Assembly (NCBI GenBank): GCA_014871385.1
Contig: CM026421.1
Span: 17,591,048-17,655,047 of the forward strand
Direction of reading: 5' to 3'
Length of the DNA: 64,000 nt
Source: Ceratodon purpureus
Taxonomy: Eukaryota; Streptophyta; Bryopsida; Pseudoditrichales; Ditrichaceae
Below are positions 1-11,407 of the stretch, piece after piece. The notes beneath the pieces are model-generated. The model was not told the DNA's origin, did no database searches, and worked only from the letters and a program-made list of their open reading frames with translations. The first letter of the stretch is position 1, and the number at the start of each line of letters is the position of its first letter. Made by a program: the position numbers and the translations under genes.

Positions 1-1437
1 TGCATTGTCTCATTGGATCTAGACACACCTCCAAAGATCCGCTTATATCATGTGGCGCTTTTGTAGTAACTAGCATGCACCAGCCCATATTTCAAGGAGA
101 TGACGATAGAAGCAATCAAATAGCGTGGTCAATGGGCCAATTGTTTGTTTACAATTTTTAGGATTTGCATTCGGAATTCAATAAATTCATACATGTAGCT
201 AGTTTTAGCTTTAATGAAAAGAAGCAAATTTTAGAGAGTGGCATGTTGAAGCCTTTACACTCTTAGATTTGATTGACTCTACAATGAAACCCATGTAAAC
301 ACCCATTGATTTAATCATAAAGTAGTGAGATATTTGAAGTATCACTTTTTGAAGATATTTGAAGTATCACTTTTTGTCAGAATTTCAAAGCTTCAATTTA
401 ATTATTTTTGATGATTTGATTATAACAAGTCTATTACAGGTGCTGTAAATAAATGTTGATTCAACTATAGGAAGTTTGTTAGAGTAGCTCCAAATAAATG
501 TTCCACACCTACTATGAATTTAAAATACAACTCATTACCTCTTACAAAGTCTAGTAAAGTAAATACACATTTACTTATTTTTTCCTCCTATAGCAAATCC
601 TTAAAAAAAATTTGCAACAATCACTGTGGATAAATGTTCTGCGGTTATAGGTGCCAAAAATTTGCTATAAATGGTAAATAAATTTGCAAAAAATTCATGT
701 TTTAAATTTTCATCCAAATCTGAATTATATTTTTTCTAAAATACCTTAATCATCTGCTCACAACTTACCAATCACATAATAGCTTTGTTCCTCTCTATCA
801 ACCTCTGAATATATTGCATATCTATTACTTAAAGTATTAGGCATTCTCTATGAGTTCATGCATGCTTTACTTGAGAGACTACACGTTATTTAAAAGGGCT
901 ATGAATATGCTACTTGATTGTTGAATACTGGTAATGTGTGATTCACCTCTCTTTGAACTCGTGGGGTGATTCCTTGGCATACTCAAGTTTCAACTCATGG
1001 AATTTCAGTACCCTGGAGGAGAAATTTCAATTGCTGAGTAGAGAAATTTTTCATTACTAAGATTTGTTTATTCTTCTTTTTTGACAAAGTTGAAGTGTGA
1101 TACTCCATTGCATATACAAATTTCTACACATACAGGAACAGTTTGAGAATAGGTACTAAAGTGCAAGAGGGCACAGTTTGAGAATAGCTAACATTTCAAG
1201 TCACATGTTTGACTTCAATGCGCTAAAACGGTTGTGCATTGACTGTCCATAGCATCTCAATATCAAGTTACAACCACCATAAGCAAAAACTCTGAAATCT
1301 CCGTCACATGCAATGAATGATTTTAGTGAATGGTATTTGCTACGTATTTTAAAACCATGTCCTTGCTACTCCGTGACTTTGTTGAATTTGTGGATTGCTT
1401 GCCCATCCTGTAACTTATGTGTGGTCTGCAACCGTTA
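1..1437. other. AT-rich intergenic DNA, no gene seen
   Basis: No reading frame here has coding character. The only structure I see is a short direct repeat of about 23 bp near 329-376 (a 'gatatttgaagtatcact' unit occurring twice) and several A/T runs. Confidence 0.5.
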
Positions 1438-1825
1438 GGGGAAAAATGGAGTCTGCAACGGGCCTTGTAAGACAGCCCGAAGGTAAGTGAACTGCTGCCC
1501 GCTGACACCTCTCTGCGAAATCTCATTGGTGGATATCATGCCCGCTGACAACAAAATTCGCCCCGCTGACAACAGAATCCGCTACTGTCCAATGGGGTGA
1601 CAGCAGTGGACACACGCTCGTTGACAGTGTCATTACTCCTCGTATTGTCCAATGGGGTGACAGCAATGGGCAACGCCTTCGCTGCAAGCGATTGGCTGGA
1701 CCCCCCAAACGCCAATTTGGCGACCTGCTGGCACCATTGGTGCCAGCAGGTAAAGTGCACGGGCATGGCCAAATTTTGAGGCACGGATTCCGACCAAAGG
1801 CCCGTTGCAGACCCCATTTTTCCCC
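1438..1825. mobile_element. MITE family A, copy 1 (TA-flanked, TIR GGGGAAAAATGG)
   Basis: The element is 388 bp and begins and ends with inverted copies of GGGGAAAAATGGRGTCTSCA, flanked on both sides by TA. The TIR match extends to about 27 bp. A second copy lies at 8934-9278. Inside are two direct copies of GTCCAATGGGGTGACAGC exactly 60 bp apart, repeated CCCGCTGACA motifs, and a 27-nt perfect palindrome at 1724-1750. This copy carries about 45 bp more than copy 2 between two CCCGCTGACA motifs. TA flanks suggest the Tc1/mariner-pogo superfamily, but no coding partner with these ends is in the window. Confidence 0.8.
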
Positions 1826-4800
1826 TAATGAGAAGATCTAAAATGGATAAAAAGCTTCCACTAGCGGTGTTCAACTATTGCTTGTTATTTGCAAAATCAT
1901 TGATGATTCAAAGAAGTAAACTTGTTTTAATGACCAATCAGGAAGCTCAATTAAAACTTTGAACTCCCATGTGCTTACTTTGAAATGGAAGTTTGATATG
2001 GAAATAGGTTAGATTTTTCACAATATGATTAAAATTTCAACACTAAAATGAAAAAGATTTGCAATTTTTTTTAATTATATTTCAATGTTGAAATTTCAAC
2101 CAAGTCACGTGAACAAATTAGAAGTCCTTCAACTACCTTTTGTTCATCTCTAACCTCCATTTCTAAAAATCTGAAGTCACATAATCAAAACATAATACAA
2201 AGGTTGAATTTCTTTTTATTGATTTTATTTGTAAAGTAGAAATAACCAAAGTCAATATTTAGCCATCCCGGTCCGGAATGACCTGAAACTAACAGAAGGC
2301 CTTCGGGGTCAGGCTCAGTGGTTGGGCTTCTGGCATCCCTGTGGGATGACTAGGGTTCAAATTCCAATGCCGCCCGGGGCTCTACCACCATTGATCCATC
2401 GAATCTTGGTGGGGGGTCTCTTGACCTTGTTGTATGGGTACCATTAAATTGTCCAAGGGGTGGAGAACATGTCCGTTCTTCCTAATGGTACTTAGCTTTA
2501 GACTAGGTAGTTATAGTGTTCACCTTCGAAAGAAGACATCAAGGTTAGCATGCACTATGTAGGTCCTGGTATGTAGGTCCTGTTGGCATTCTTAGTATCA
2601 CTTTCCCCAATAGATGCTTAATTCACACGGGCCTTTGCTCTCTTTAGCCATCCCATGCTCAAAATGTAAACTAATTATACTACTTTATATATTTAGCAAT
2701 TTCATAGAGAAATAACCATAGATTTCATGAGACCACATGTCTGTTCCTTTGGAATGACTTATATGTTGGTTACTAGTTGGCATCAACTTTACAGCTTTCT
2801 ATTTTGTAGATTTTTTTTATTTTTATTTTTTAAAACAAGAATTTTGAAAATCTCCATTCTTTCCAAACAAGAAAAATTTATCCCCGGCACTAATCCCACT
2901 CTTCCTATGCAAATCACCTTAACTTATCGGTTATGGTTTCTTCTACCATAGTCATAACATCCTACATAGATTTGACATATAGTGGCAAAATGAGTTATTC
3001 AATTATTAGTGGGTTTCAGACCTGTGGTTGAACATGCTTCAACTAATTTCGCTGAGTAGAAAATTCTAAACCAGGAGTAGAATTTTCATCTCAACCAACT
3101 TCATTGAATCAGATCCCACAACTCTGAAGTCTACCGTTGTACTAAAACCTTGCCTCGCACAACAAATGTGAGACTACAAACGAAAAATACAATCAAGAAG
3201 GGAGCCATCACCTGCAAGTGAAAGAACGAGCTTGGACAAAGTGTTGGCCAAAGGACACACTTTAGTTGGTGTGGTGACTAGATTCCAGATGATCTCCACT
3301 GCTTTGGCCTTGCCATGCCTAGTTGCAGCCTTCACGTCTGGAGTGGGTGGATGCCTTCACTGTTTGGGAATCAAAGAGTTGTCCTTCCAGATTGCTTTTT
3401 CTCTGACAGTGTGTAGGTTGGTTCAAGAGAGAACGTCATAGGAATGCTGGCAATTCCTTTTCATAGCTTTCTCAGCTTCTCCTCCATAGTGGCTGTTGTT
3501 TCAGCAAAGTGAAGGAACAGTGTTTCGATCAGGCTGTCTACACCACATAAAATTATAGGTGAGGTCACAATATGCTGATAGTGGATTATTTCAAAGGGTT
3601 GTTTACAGTACAGCTAACTCAAAAAATACAACAATTCCATACTCTAAACAACTCAAGGTGTTTGATAGAAAGAAAGGGACAAAGTATTCTTGAAATGACT
3701 ATCCAACCACATTGCATCATCATCACTTAATTATAAGAAGAGGACGTTTCTATTTAAATCATAAGAAGCTTGTCAAGGTGATAGCCCAACTAAGCTTATG
3801 AAAGCTCCGAACAACCTCTAAAGTCACACCAATCTTGTTAATCATGACAGTCTTGTTAGAAGCTACCTTCGCAAGTATGAGAAACTACCAGCTCCTGCAA
3901 CCATCCTCCAGTTCCTCGGTGTAATAGGACTGTGCACTTCTTATGTCATACGATCCAGTGCTTATCTGGTCCCGTGAACCGGTGTCCTTCGAAAATGTAA
4001 ATGTACAACAAAACTTCAGCTCATTGTGTAAAACAGAGTGAATTTGCCACTTAATTGATTACAGAATCAAATGTTCGGTTCGGATGCCAGAAGGAGGCAA
4101 GGCATGAACAAGTTGAATTCATCTACATTAAGGTACTTGTAACATACAGAAGATTGTACTACAAATTGACTGAAGAATAAGTTACAAGGAAAGTTTGCTG
4201 CACTCACCGACTTCAAAACTTGCCACTGAACTCCATAGCAGCTTCGAAGTCCAGACTCTCTTACACACGAGAATTGGCGTGTTTCTGCACATCTCCCCGG
4301 GAGGAGAAAATTACACTTAGCTGCTAGTAAAGAATTACGTGATGTCAGCATTTAAAGGAGGTTGTTCACCACTTGAAACAAGCTCAGATTTACACAACAT
4401 TACGTCCTGGAAGTAGTGCATGCTGTTATTGATCGTGAAATTTCACAGCTCAATGAGATCTGAAGTGAGAAATTCGTGGTCAAGATCTTTAACAATTGTA
4501 ACCGCAAAGAAGCTACAAGCAACATTCAAATTTGTGTGAGACAAGTGTACACGACAGAATTTCAGCAAAATCAGAATCTCGTTGCTCAAATTTCAGTTGC
4601 ACAAGAGTAAATCTCCTGTGAAAAGCAACCTAGGACATTTCCAGAAGGTTTCGCATAATCTACACTACTTCCAAATTTTACAATCGTGCTTCAGGCGGCA
4701 TCATAGCTCTTCCAACAGCACAGCCGCAACTTCGCGGAGCCTCTATATTGTGTTACAAAATTTACATTGAGGGAATAATGTGGATCTTCCACGGACCCTA

Positions 4801-4843
4801 AAGAATGGCTAAATTATAAGCTTAAGATCGTTACTCTTGAAAA
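1826..4843. other. Intergenic DNA; includes possible 3' region of the J-domain gene
   Basis: Apart from the SINE-like unit at about 2299-2583, nothing is recognised. The stretch from about 3.9 to 4.8 kb is less AT-rich and lies downstream of the minus-strand J-domain gene, so it may be its 3' UTR. Short open frames there have no recognisable domain. Confidence 0.4.
2299..2583 (+). repeat. Possible tRNA-derived SINE
   Basis: A stretch with a pol III A-box-like motif (GGCTCAGTGGTTGG, about 2312) and, about 40 bp downstream, a B-box-like motif (GGGTTCAAATTCC, about 2352) sits in otherwise AT-rich DNA. It is followed by about 200 bp without coding character, ending near a small tandem 'tgtaggtcctg' duplication (2560-2583). 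The motif order and spacing fit a tRNA-derived SINE. There is no clear poly(A) tail or target-site duplication, and only one copy of this type is visible. Confidence 0.4.
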
Positions 4844-5500
4844 CTACCAGCACTGATCGGTCTCCCAATTTTGTCCCTTAAATGAAAAACTGCTGGAAGG
4901 ATACGAATTGGAGCTGGAATTAACTGAGGGAGATGAGAATCCCCAAGCAGGAGTCGAGAACGCAATCTCTTCTTTTCCGCTGTAAGAAACAGGCCCTCGG
5001 TTCCTGAAACCCGAAGACTGAAAAGAGTACATGGACAGGGACAAGTCATACGCCGCTCGCGATTGATCATTAGAGAGAATCGAGTAAGTTTCCTGAACTT
5101 CCAAGAACGCCTTCGTTGCCTCCAATCTCTGATCCTCTGGAACAACGTCCGGGTGCAGCCGGCGAGCAGCCATTCTATAAGCAGCTTTGATTTCCCTCGG
5201 AGTCGCCGCTTTGCTCACACCAAGCAAATCATACAAGTTCTTCGTCACTGCACCAGGGCTAAACCTCGCCCTGGGACTCTCCTCCGTCGCAGCATACGCC
5301 CGAGCCCCTGCAACAGGACTCCCACACTTCGATTCCCGCGGCGAAAACGCAGCCACTACACTTTGCCCGTGAAACTGCGACGCAGAACTAGGGCAACTAG
5401 ACACCGGGCTTCCACCTCCGGACGATGTCGGCGACCTGAGCGCTCCCTCCCTCGCAAACAGATTCGTCGCCACATTCAATGTCATCACACCGTTCACCAT
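4844..5500 (-). CDS. Plastid-type J-domain (DnaJ-like) co-chaperone
   Basis: This uninterrupted 218-residue frame has a J-domain at about residues 88-152. The pattern runs 'NLYDLLGVSKAATPREIKAAY', then the essential HPD motif at 116-118, and ends with 'YSILSNDQSRAAYD'. HPD is the motif that stimulates Hsp70 ATPase activity. There is no Gly/Phe region, zinc finger or C-terminal substrate domain, so it is a type III (DnaJC-like) protein similar to the small chloroplast J11/J20 class. The first roughly 85 residues are rich in Ser, Ala, Pro and Arg and poor in acidic residues, as expected of a transit peptide; plastid location is therefore inferred. The start is the first ATG of the frame and a TAG stop closes it. 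The tail after the J-domain is Ser-rich with no known fold. Partner Hsp70 and client are not deducible. Confidence 0.85.
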   Translation of the reverse strand: MVNGVMTLNVATNLFAREGALRSPTSSGGGSPVSSCPSSASQFHGQSVVAAFSPRESKCGSPVAGARAYAATEESPRARFSPGAVTKNLYDLLGVSKAATPREIKAAYRMAARRLHPDVVPEDQRLEATKAFLEVQETYSILSNDQSRAAYDLSLSMYSFQSSGFRNRGPVSYSGKEEIAFSTPAWGFSSPSVNSSSNSYPSSSFSFKGQNWETDQCW

Positions 5501-6306
5501 CTTGGCCGCTTCTAGAACTCCGAGCTATCAAACAAACTCCGCTCCTCTCCTCTCCTCCGACACAATGACACAACACCTCGAACCAGGCGCACCAGAAACC
5601 TTTTGTCTAGCTTCTAGACGATCTTGAACCGCCGATCTGAATCTAAACTTCACTGCGCGCCTCTGAAAACAAGGCTATCAATTCTCCCAGTTTAACCTGC
5701 CGTCGATCGAGCAACGGATCTCAATTCCAAGTTGCAATTCTCCGGAAACTAGTTTGCCGCAACACAATGATGATGTGAGTTGGAGCTGTAACGCCTCTGC
5801 TTTTAACCCTTCTACTTATAGGCGCTTGCATTGCCTCCTGCGGTACGAGCACCTTATTCCGTCATGCACCTCCTTCCGCCATCTCGCAACTTTAACAATC
5901 TGTCCTACTCACTTTGTACCGCACTCTGGAGGTGTCACCACCCCATTGGATTTGGAGTGTGCTGTACTGAAATCACCATGTACTGTGGGTGCATAAATGT
6001 TGTGGATACAATGGACAAAATCTTCTCTGTTTGAACAAATTTTACACATAACAATTGTTGGTAGGACCATTAAAATTTAATTCAGGCCATACTATTTGAT
6101 GAAAGTATTTGGTGATATCAGTGTACCAATTGTTTCACACGGAGGTATCAGTTTAGATTGTATAATACCATACATAAAATTGTGAATATCCTGATGATGG
6201 GACTATTATTTGTTTCACCAAGAGTTAAATATTTTTTTTTCCAAAATATTCAATTTATTGCATGATATGAAGATAGGGAAATCTGCATTAATTTCGTTAC
6301 ATAAAG

Positions 6307-6537
6307 AAACACCATAGCAAGTTCGCCACCAAGGGCATGAAAATAAAGTTCACTTCTTAAAAATTGAATTTCTTTATTTTTGTCTTTTATCCAAAAATCA
6401 CTTGAACCTCAAATGATTTAGAAATAACAAAATACTATCCGGAAATAATTTTATTTTTGTTCAGTTGTCCCAAAAATCTTCTGATTTTTATGTTCACAAC
6501 TTTCAGAATTAACTTGCAATGGTACTACAGTAGTAAT
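6307..6537. repeat. AT-rich inverted-repeat element, family B, copy 1 (degenerate)
   Basis: The left end reads CACCATAGCAAGTTCGCCACC. The right end, in reverse complement, resembles it (TACCATTGCAAGTTAATTC). Internal sequence such as TTAGAAATAACAAAATACTA is shared with the copy at 9879-10156. The ends have diverged and no clear target duplication remains. Confidence 0.45.
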
Positions 6538-8444
6538 ATTAGGCCCACATTGTTTGCACGGATTTATACATACATGACAGGATAAGGAGCTCCTACGTTA
6601 TCCCGGAACGTTCTACGAACGTCCACTGTGGTGGAGCACCGAGTGAGAAGGAGAATGCACGAGGAAGGACTCTGTCTGCCAGTGGACGCGAATGCACGGG
6701 AACAGGGAAGCGAGCAAGAATATCAACGCAAACCGAGCTTCCAGAAGCGCAACTGCTTGCGTTCGCTGCGTTCGTTCCCAGGGCATGGTGGGATGGTGGT
6801 TCCAGAAATGAGGGTGGTGAGTGGATTTTATTTTATTGGGAAGTGGCTTTGGCAACTGGGGGTCTTGTTAGTGTGGTCCTACAAACAAAAACTGTGACCC
6901 TGAAGATCTGATTGGAATACTGTTGGCAAGCCACATGGTGACACGAGTCGGACTTTTGGCTCCAAAAACTATAACAAAAAACCACAAGTTGGAAACTAGT
7001 GGATATTTGTACAGCACCAGATCAAGTTGCCAAGTTGTGAACGGAATTCTCTGTTATGGTCTCCATTTTGTCTTCCCAGAATTTGGGATTTGATGTTGTT
7101 CTGGAAAGACGCATAATTCCTGAGTTTTTTTTGTTGTTTTTGCATCTCACAGGTAAGCCACTTCAGCATTGGGGAAGCAGGAGGAGCGGCAGGAGAAGAT
7201 TGCACATGTGGTGGAAAATTATTGGTTCATGGAGTTGCAATTGCTTTTTGTGCCTTTGTATTAATGGCGAAGGTATAGTTTTCATGTCATGATTCATCAA
7301 TGAAAAGGAAGTCCGTCGGGAGGTTTCTCCCCTCGAGTTTTCATTGTTGGTGACCTCTATCGATTCAATGAGGTTTCATCTTCTTGTTTCAAACAAATCT
7401 TTAAAAAAAATAAAATTAAAAAAATCATACTCCCTAAACTTTGTGTTTTCTTTCTGCTTTCTTAAAGCATTATTTTCTTGTCTCAACCATGTTTTTTTCT
7501 TGTAATTTTACATGATGTGGCACGTAACAGAGGTACTTCCACTCTACTTCTATTGTGAAGGAGATCTAAGCGACAAAATTATTTATCAAAACTTGTTGAG
7601 TATGACTTTAGAGGTGGAATTGAAGCCAAATTTATTTTATAGACCATACTTTTGTTGTGCTTTTAGTTGATACTAATAGCATGATGTAGCCTTCGTGAAA
7701 ATGTTAATAAAAAGCATAGCATCATATGTTCGTTTTCTTTGATGTATTTTTTTTGAAATAGTATGTAGGATTTATAGGTGATACTTGATAGTCATATCAT
7801 TCATGAAGGATTTTTTTTTTAAAAAGAAATAGACTCCGAGACCATGGATGAGAAGAAAAATTATATATTATGATAATTTAATATTGCAACTGGTCTAACT
7901 ACGTTGTGTTGATTATGAGTTCTTCTTATAGATACATCTTATATGAAATCAATAGAAATTAATCTATAACTATGTGCACAAATCTTACGTCCAACCACAA
8001 TGAATTGAGCAATATTAGCCTGAGATTTAATTGAACATTTTCTTCGATAATCAAGAATTAGAGTGATTTATTAGTGAAGAATGTAACGATCAATTTTAAA
8101 TCATTTACACCTAATTTGGGCTAATTTCCATTGATTTGTTATCCACTTCAAGTAGTATTTATTGATTATATATTTTGTTTTTAGCAATAAATATATAACC
8201 TATAGTAAACACACATAATATCGTAATGGCATAGTTTTACCATAGAAGCAATTATGACCAATGCAAGGATACTTTATTTATATATTGCTATGTTGAGCAA
8301 ATATTCTACCTTCTATTCAGTATATATACAAATTTAATATATAATTCCATTTTAATTATAATGGATATAATAACTAATTATTTGTAGATTTTGCATATAT
8401 TGAAATCAAATCTTCTAAGCTCAAATTAGAATTAAAAAACTCTG

Positions 8445-8550
8445 TGAAGTTTCTATAATATTTTGATTTGAGTCCAAAAGAAACAATATTCACTCTTGAA
8501 GTTTCTATAATATTTTGATTTGAGTCCAAAAGAAACAATATTCACTCTTG
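8445..8550. repeat. 52-bp tandem duplication
   Basis: Two adjacent, essentially identical 52-bp units begin with GAAGTTTCTATAATATTTTG (first bases at 8446 and 8498). The sequence is AT-rich and non-coding. Confidence 0.85.
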
Positions 8551-8617
8551 TCATATAACGTAGGTTACTAGTAGCTTAGCCAAAAAATAATCATTTTCAA
8601 ATCTGCCTAAATTTTCT

Positions 8618-8833
8618 GGAAATTCTTGACAATGTTTGCCTAAGTTTGAGATATTATTATCCAACTTTTAGATATCGTTTGCCCGACTTTGAGATACTGT
8701 TGCTCCACAATACTTTGAGAAATTAAAAAACGCCCAAGTTTGAGATGTTATTTGTTGAATTGCCTAACCACTTTTTGCACTTTAATTAATTTATTAGTCA
8801 AAACAATACCCAAGGTGCTAATAACCTACGGTA
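8618..8833. repeat. Dispersed repeat family C, copy 1
   Basis: This stretch is collinear with 49253-49470: both run from 'GAAATTCTTGAC' through repeated 'TTTGAGATATTATTATCC' phrases to 'GATAACCTAC' or 'AATAACCTAC'. No coding capacity is seen and the family is unidentified. Both copies lie close to a MITE. Confidence 0.6.
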
Positions 8834-8933
8834 ATATTCCAACTAAATTTTTCATCCAAAATAAACATGGACTTCAATCCAACTTTTCTTTGCTACAATC
8901 CCAAAATCCAAACATAAAAGGCTATCCACATTA

Positions 8934-9278
8934 GGGGAAAAATGGGGTCTCCAACAGGCCTTGTAAGACAGCCCAAAGGTAAGTGAACTGCTGCCCGCTG
9001 ACAACAAAATTCGCCCCGCTGACAATAGAATGTGCTACTGTCCAATGGGGTGACAGCAGTGGACACACGCTCGTTGACAGTGTCATTACTGCTGGTATTG
9101 TCCAATGGGGTGACAGTAGTGGGCAACGCCTTCGCTGCAAGCGATTGGCTGGACCCCCCAAACGCCAATTTGGCAACTTGCAGGCACCATTGGTGCCAGC
9201 AAGTAAAGTGCACGGGCATGGCCAAATTTTGAGACACGGATTCCGTCCAAAGGCCCGTTGGAGACCCCATTTTTCCCC
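8934..9278. mobile_element. MITE family A, copy 2
   Basis: This 345-bp element has the same inverted ends as copy 1 (GGGGAAAAATGGGGTCTCCA) and is flanked by TA at 8932-8933 and 9279-9280. It is collinear with 1438-1825 apart from about 45 bp present only there. The internal palindrome is at 9177-9203. Its ends match each other over about 26 of 27 bases, so it looks fairly young. Confidence 0.85.
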
Positions 9279-9878
9279 TAATGCCAATATAAAGAATTAT
9301 ATTTCTTGGGCTCAACCCAATATTTTTCTGTATAAAGCCCTTGGCGAGGGGGACATTCTACCTTACCCTTCACCTCACCTATTTGAGATTGATGTATTTT
9401 GCCCAATGTGGTCCCCAAATGGCACAATCCCTTCTTTTTCCCACTTACAGTCATCAAAAATTGAAATTTGTCACAGTCTGGGTAACACATAAATTCTTAT
9501 CCTGAATGAAAAGGGAGGAAATCCCAGTGACGGGGCAAATGTGAAAAGGCATAGCATACACATCAGATAACCCCTCATGACCCCATCTTATCCAACTGTA
9601 CTGGGGACATATTTTGTGGGATGTTTATCCACTTCCTTCCCTCAAGTGCTCATCCGCCACGTCGAAAGCAGGTTCACACTTCACAGCGCATTATACGGCC
9701 TCAGTGTTTAATTGCCACGTGGGTTCCACCTAAGCGGCATTAAAACCCGTCACAGCCCTTCCACAGTTGTAGAATGTATATGTGGCACTCTGATGGGTGA
9801 GCTGGCATTACTAGTCGGCGAGAGAGAACCAACTGGTCATAAGGAGATGCGATGGAAACCATGAATGACCAAGAACGG

Positions 9879-10156
9879 TTACCATACATCATAGCAGGTT
9901 CGCCACCTGGCTAACAAATAATATATTTTTGGAAAAAAATGTGGTTTGCCTTTCAAAAATTTCTCAAAAAAGATAAAAAAAAGTCAAAAAATAGAGCAAA
10001 AAATCAGTAAAAATGATCTTAAATGGCTTAGAAATAACAGAATATTACAGAAACTAATTTATTCTATTTTTTATTTCTATCTTCATAATTTTTTGATTTT
10101 GTATGTTTTTATTTTTAGAATTGTTTTTGGACAAACCTACTATGGTACTATGGTAA
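9879..10156. mobile_element. AT-rich inverted-repeat element, family B, copy 2
   Basis: The left end (TTACCATACATCATAGCAGG) and the reverse complement of the right end (TTACCATAGTACCATAGTAG) match imperfectly over about 27 bp. The interior is extremely AT-rich and non-coding. It shares ends and internal phrases with 6307-6537, so a small DNA-transposon-derived family is likely. Superfamily is not assigned. Confidence 0.55.
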
Positions 10157-10985
10157 AGGGGAAGTTTGGGGGGTAGATAGTAAGTTACTCCATTCATATA
10201 TCAAAAATAACTTTATTAATAATCTGATTGGAAGAAAGTTTTCAGAGAGGTAGAGAAGGCACATAATTAGGATCACAAATGAGCAGACATTTAGTGTTAG
10301 TGTCACTAATTTAGTGGCTTATAATTACTTTTGAGTATAATAATTAGCATTCATGATACTAATTATTATTTTTGATAACCTTCTTGTCGCAGATTAATTA
10401 CCCACCCATGTATCAACATATGTGTAGTATACATTTCAATTACAACAATGTCATATTTCTATGATGCCCACTGTACTCTCACTCAAGGTGATGTGGTGGG
10501 GTGTTTTGCTCTTGCCCAATTGTCTACCAGCATTCTGGAAAATCATGCACACCATGATCACACTTGGACGATCTTTTCTTTGGGAAGGTGCGTCCAGAGC
10601 GTGTTTCAACCAACAATTTTGTAATAGTTGTTGCAAAGTGCTTTTGGATTAGACTGCAACCTGCACATGACAGGAATTTGATGCAATGGTGAGACTCACT
10701 ATTCAAGAAAGCAGGTGGAGTGATCTTCTGGAGTCTAGTCCCCCAAGACCACAAGCCAACTTATTGTTTGGCTGGTTCATATAAGAAGTTTCTATTGTTT
10801 CCAAGCCATTCATTCTGTGTGGATTAACTGTCTCCCTCTCTATCCTTTTCAATCTTCTTTCCTGGAAGTTTCTAACTTGGAGATGCTTGTTGAATGACTC
10901 TTCAAGAAAAACACCTGGAATGCTCTCAAGACAAATAAGTTGTCATGCATACGCGGTGTTGTTTGAGATGCTTCTGCACTGCATA

Positions 10986-11407
10986 AGGTAGAAACACCTT
11001 AAACCGGGCGGCCCCCAGAAGCGCAGGGTAGACCGCCCCTGTGCCGCCCATGGCATGAACCTTATTGCGTGCACAGCAATTTCATAAATAGTTCATGAAT
11101 AGTGACTCGATATGGACACGTGTAGGGAGGTGGTTGGTTCATAGATTCATGGTTCATTAACTCTATTTGCACGGTTTTAGCTACATGCGTGAGCGCCACA
11201 AAAGGAGAGTCTACTGATCACTTTAAGGTCATGTACACTTTTGACTTCAAAAATTTGTAGTAAATTCAATTTTTGCTATTTAATTCTGGAAATTTTTGCA
11301 TTCACTCTCCCTCCTGTTTCCCCATCTAGGAAAAATTACAAACAGTACACACGAGGTCCACAACCATGCTGAATCTCTTATTCGCCCGGTTTAAGGTGTT
11401 TCTACCT
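10986..11407. mobile_element. MITE related to the pogo-like element at 33.3-37.5 kb
   Basis: This 422-bp non-coding element has perfect inverted ends of about 25 bp (AGGTAGAAACACCTTAAACC and onward to CCGGGCG), flanked by TA at 10984-10985 and 11408-11409. The first seven bases AGGTAGA and the CCGGGC block at the same depth also occur at the ends of the pogo-like element. About 190 bp at the right end (11220-11407) are collinear with the last 180 bp of that element, sharing CTTTTGACTTCAAAAAT, TTTGCATTCA and CCATGCT in order. It is best read as a non-autonomous derivative or sister family mobilised by a pogo transposase. Confidence 0.8.

Larger units (their letters stand above)
5501..8933. other. 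J-domain gene upstream region and AT-rich intergenic DNA
   Basis: The first roughly 300 bp (5.5-5.8 kb) are GC-balanced and should hold the promoter and 5' UTR of the J-domain gene. Beyond this I see only repeats (separate entries) and short unassigned frames near 6.6-7.3 kb without domain signatures. Confidence 0.4.

Noticed and set aside
5063-5515. 150-codon plus-strand frame opposite the J-domain gene
   Set aside because: Antisense shadow of a gene with an HPD-containing J-domain.
9716-9721. G-box CACGTG as a promoter element
   Set aside because: A single 6-bp match with no gene adjacent.
10461-10760. Short frames with 'LGRSFLWEGA' reminiscent of LINE reverse transcriptase
   Set aside because: The match is too short and neighbouring frames show no supporting RT motif; no target-site duplication or poly(A) tail seen.
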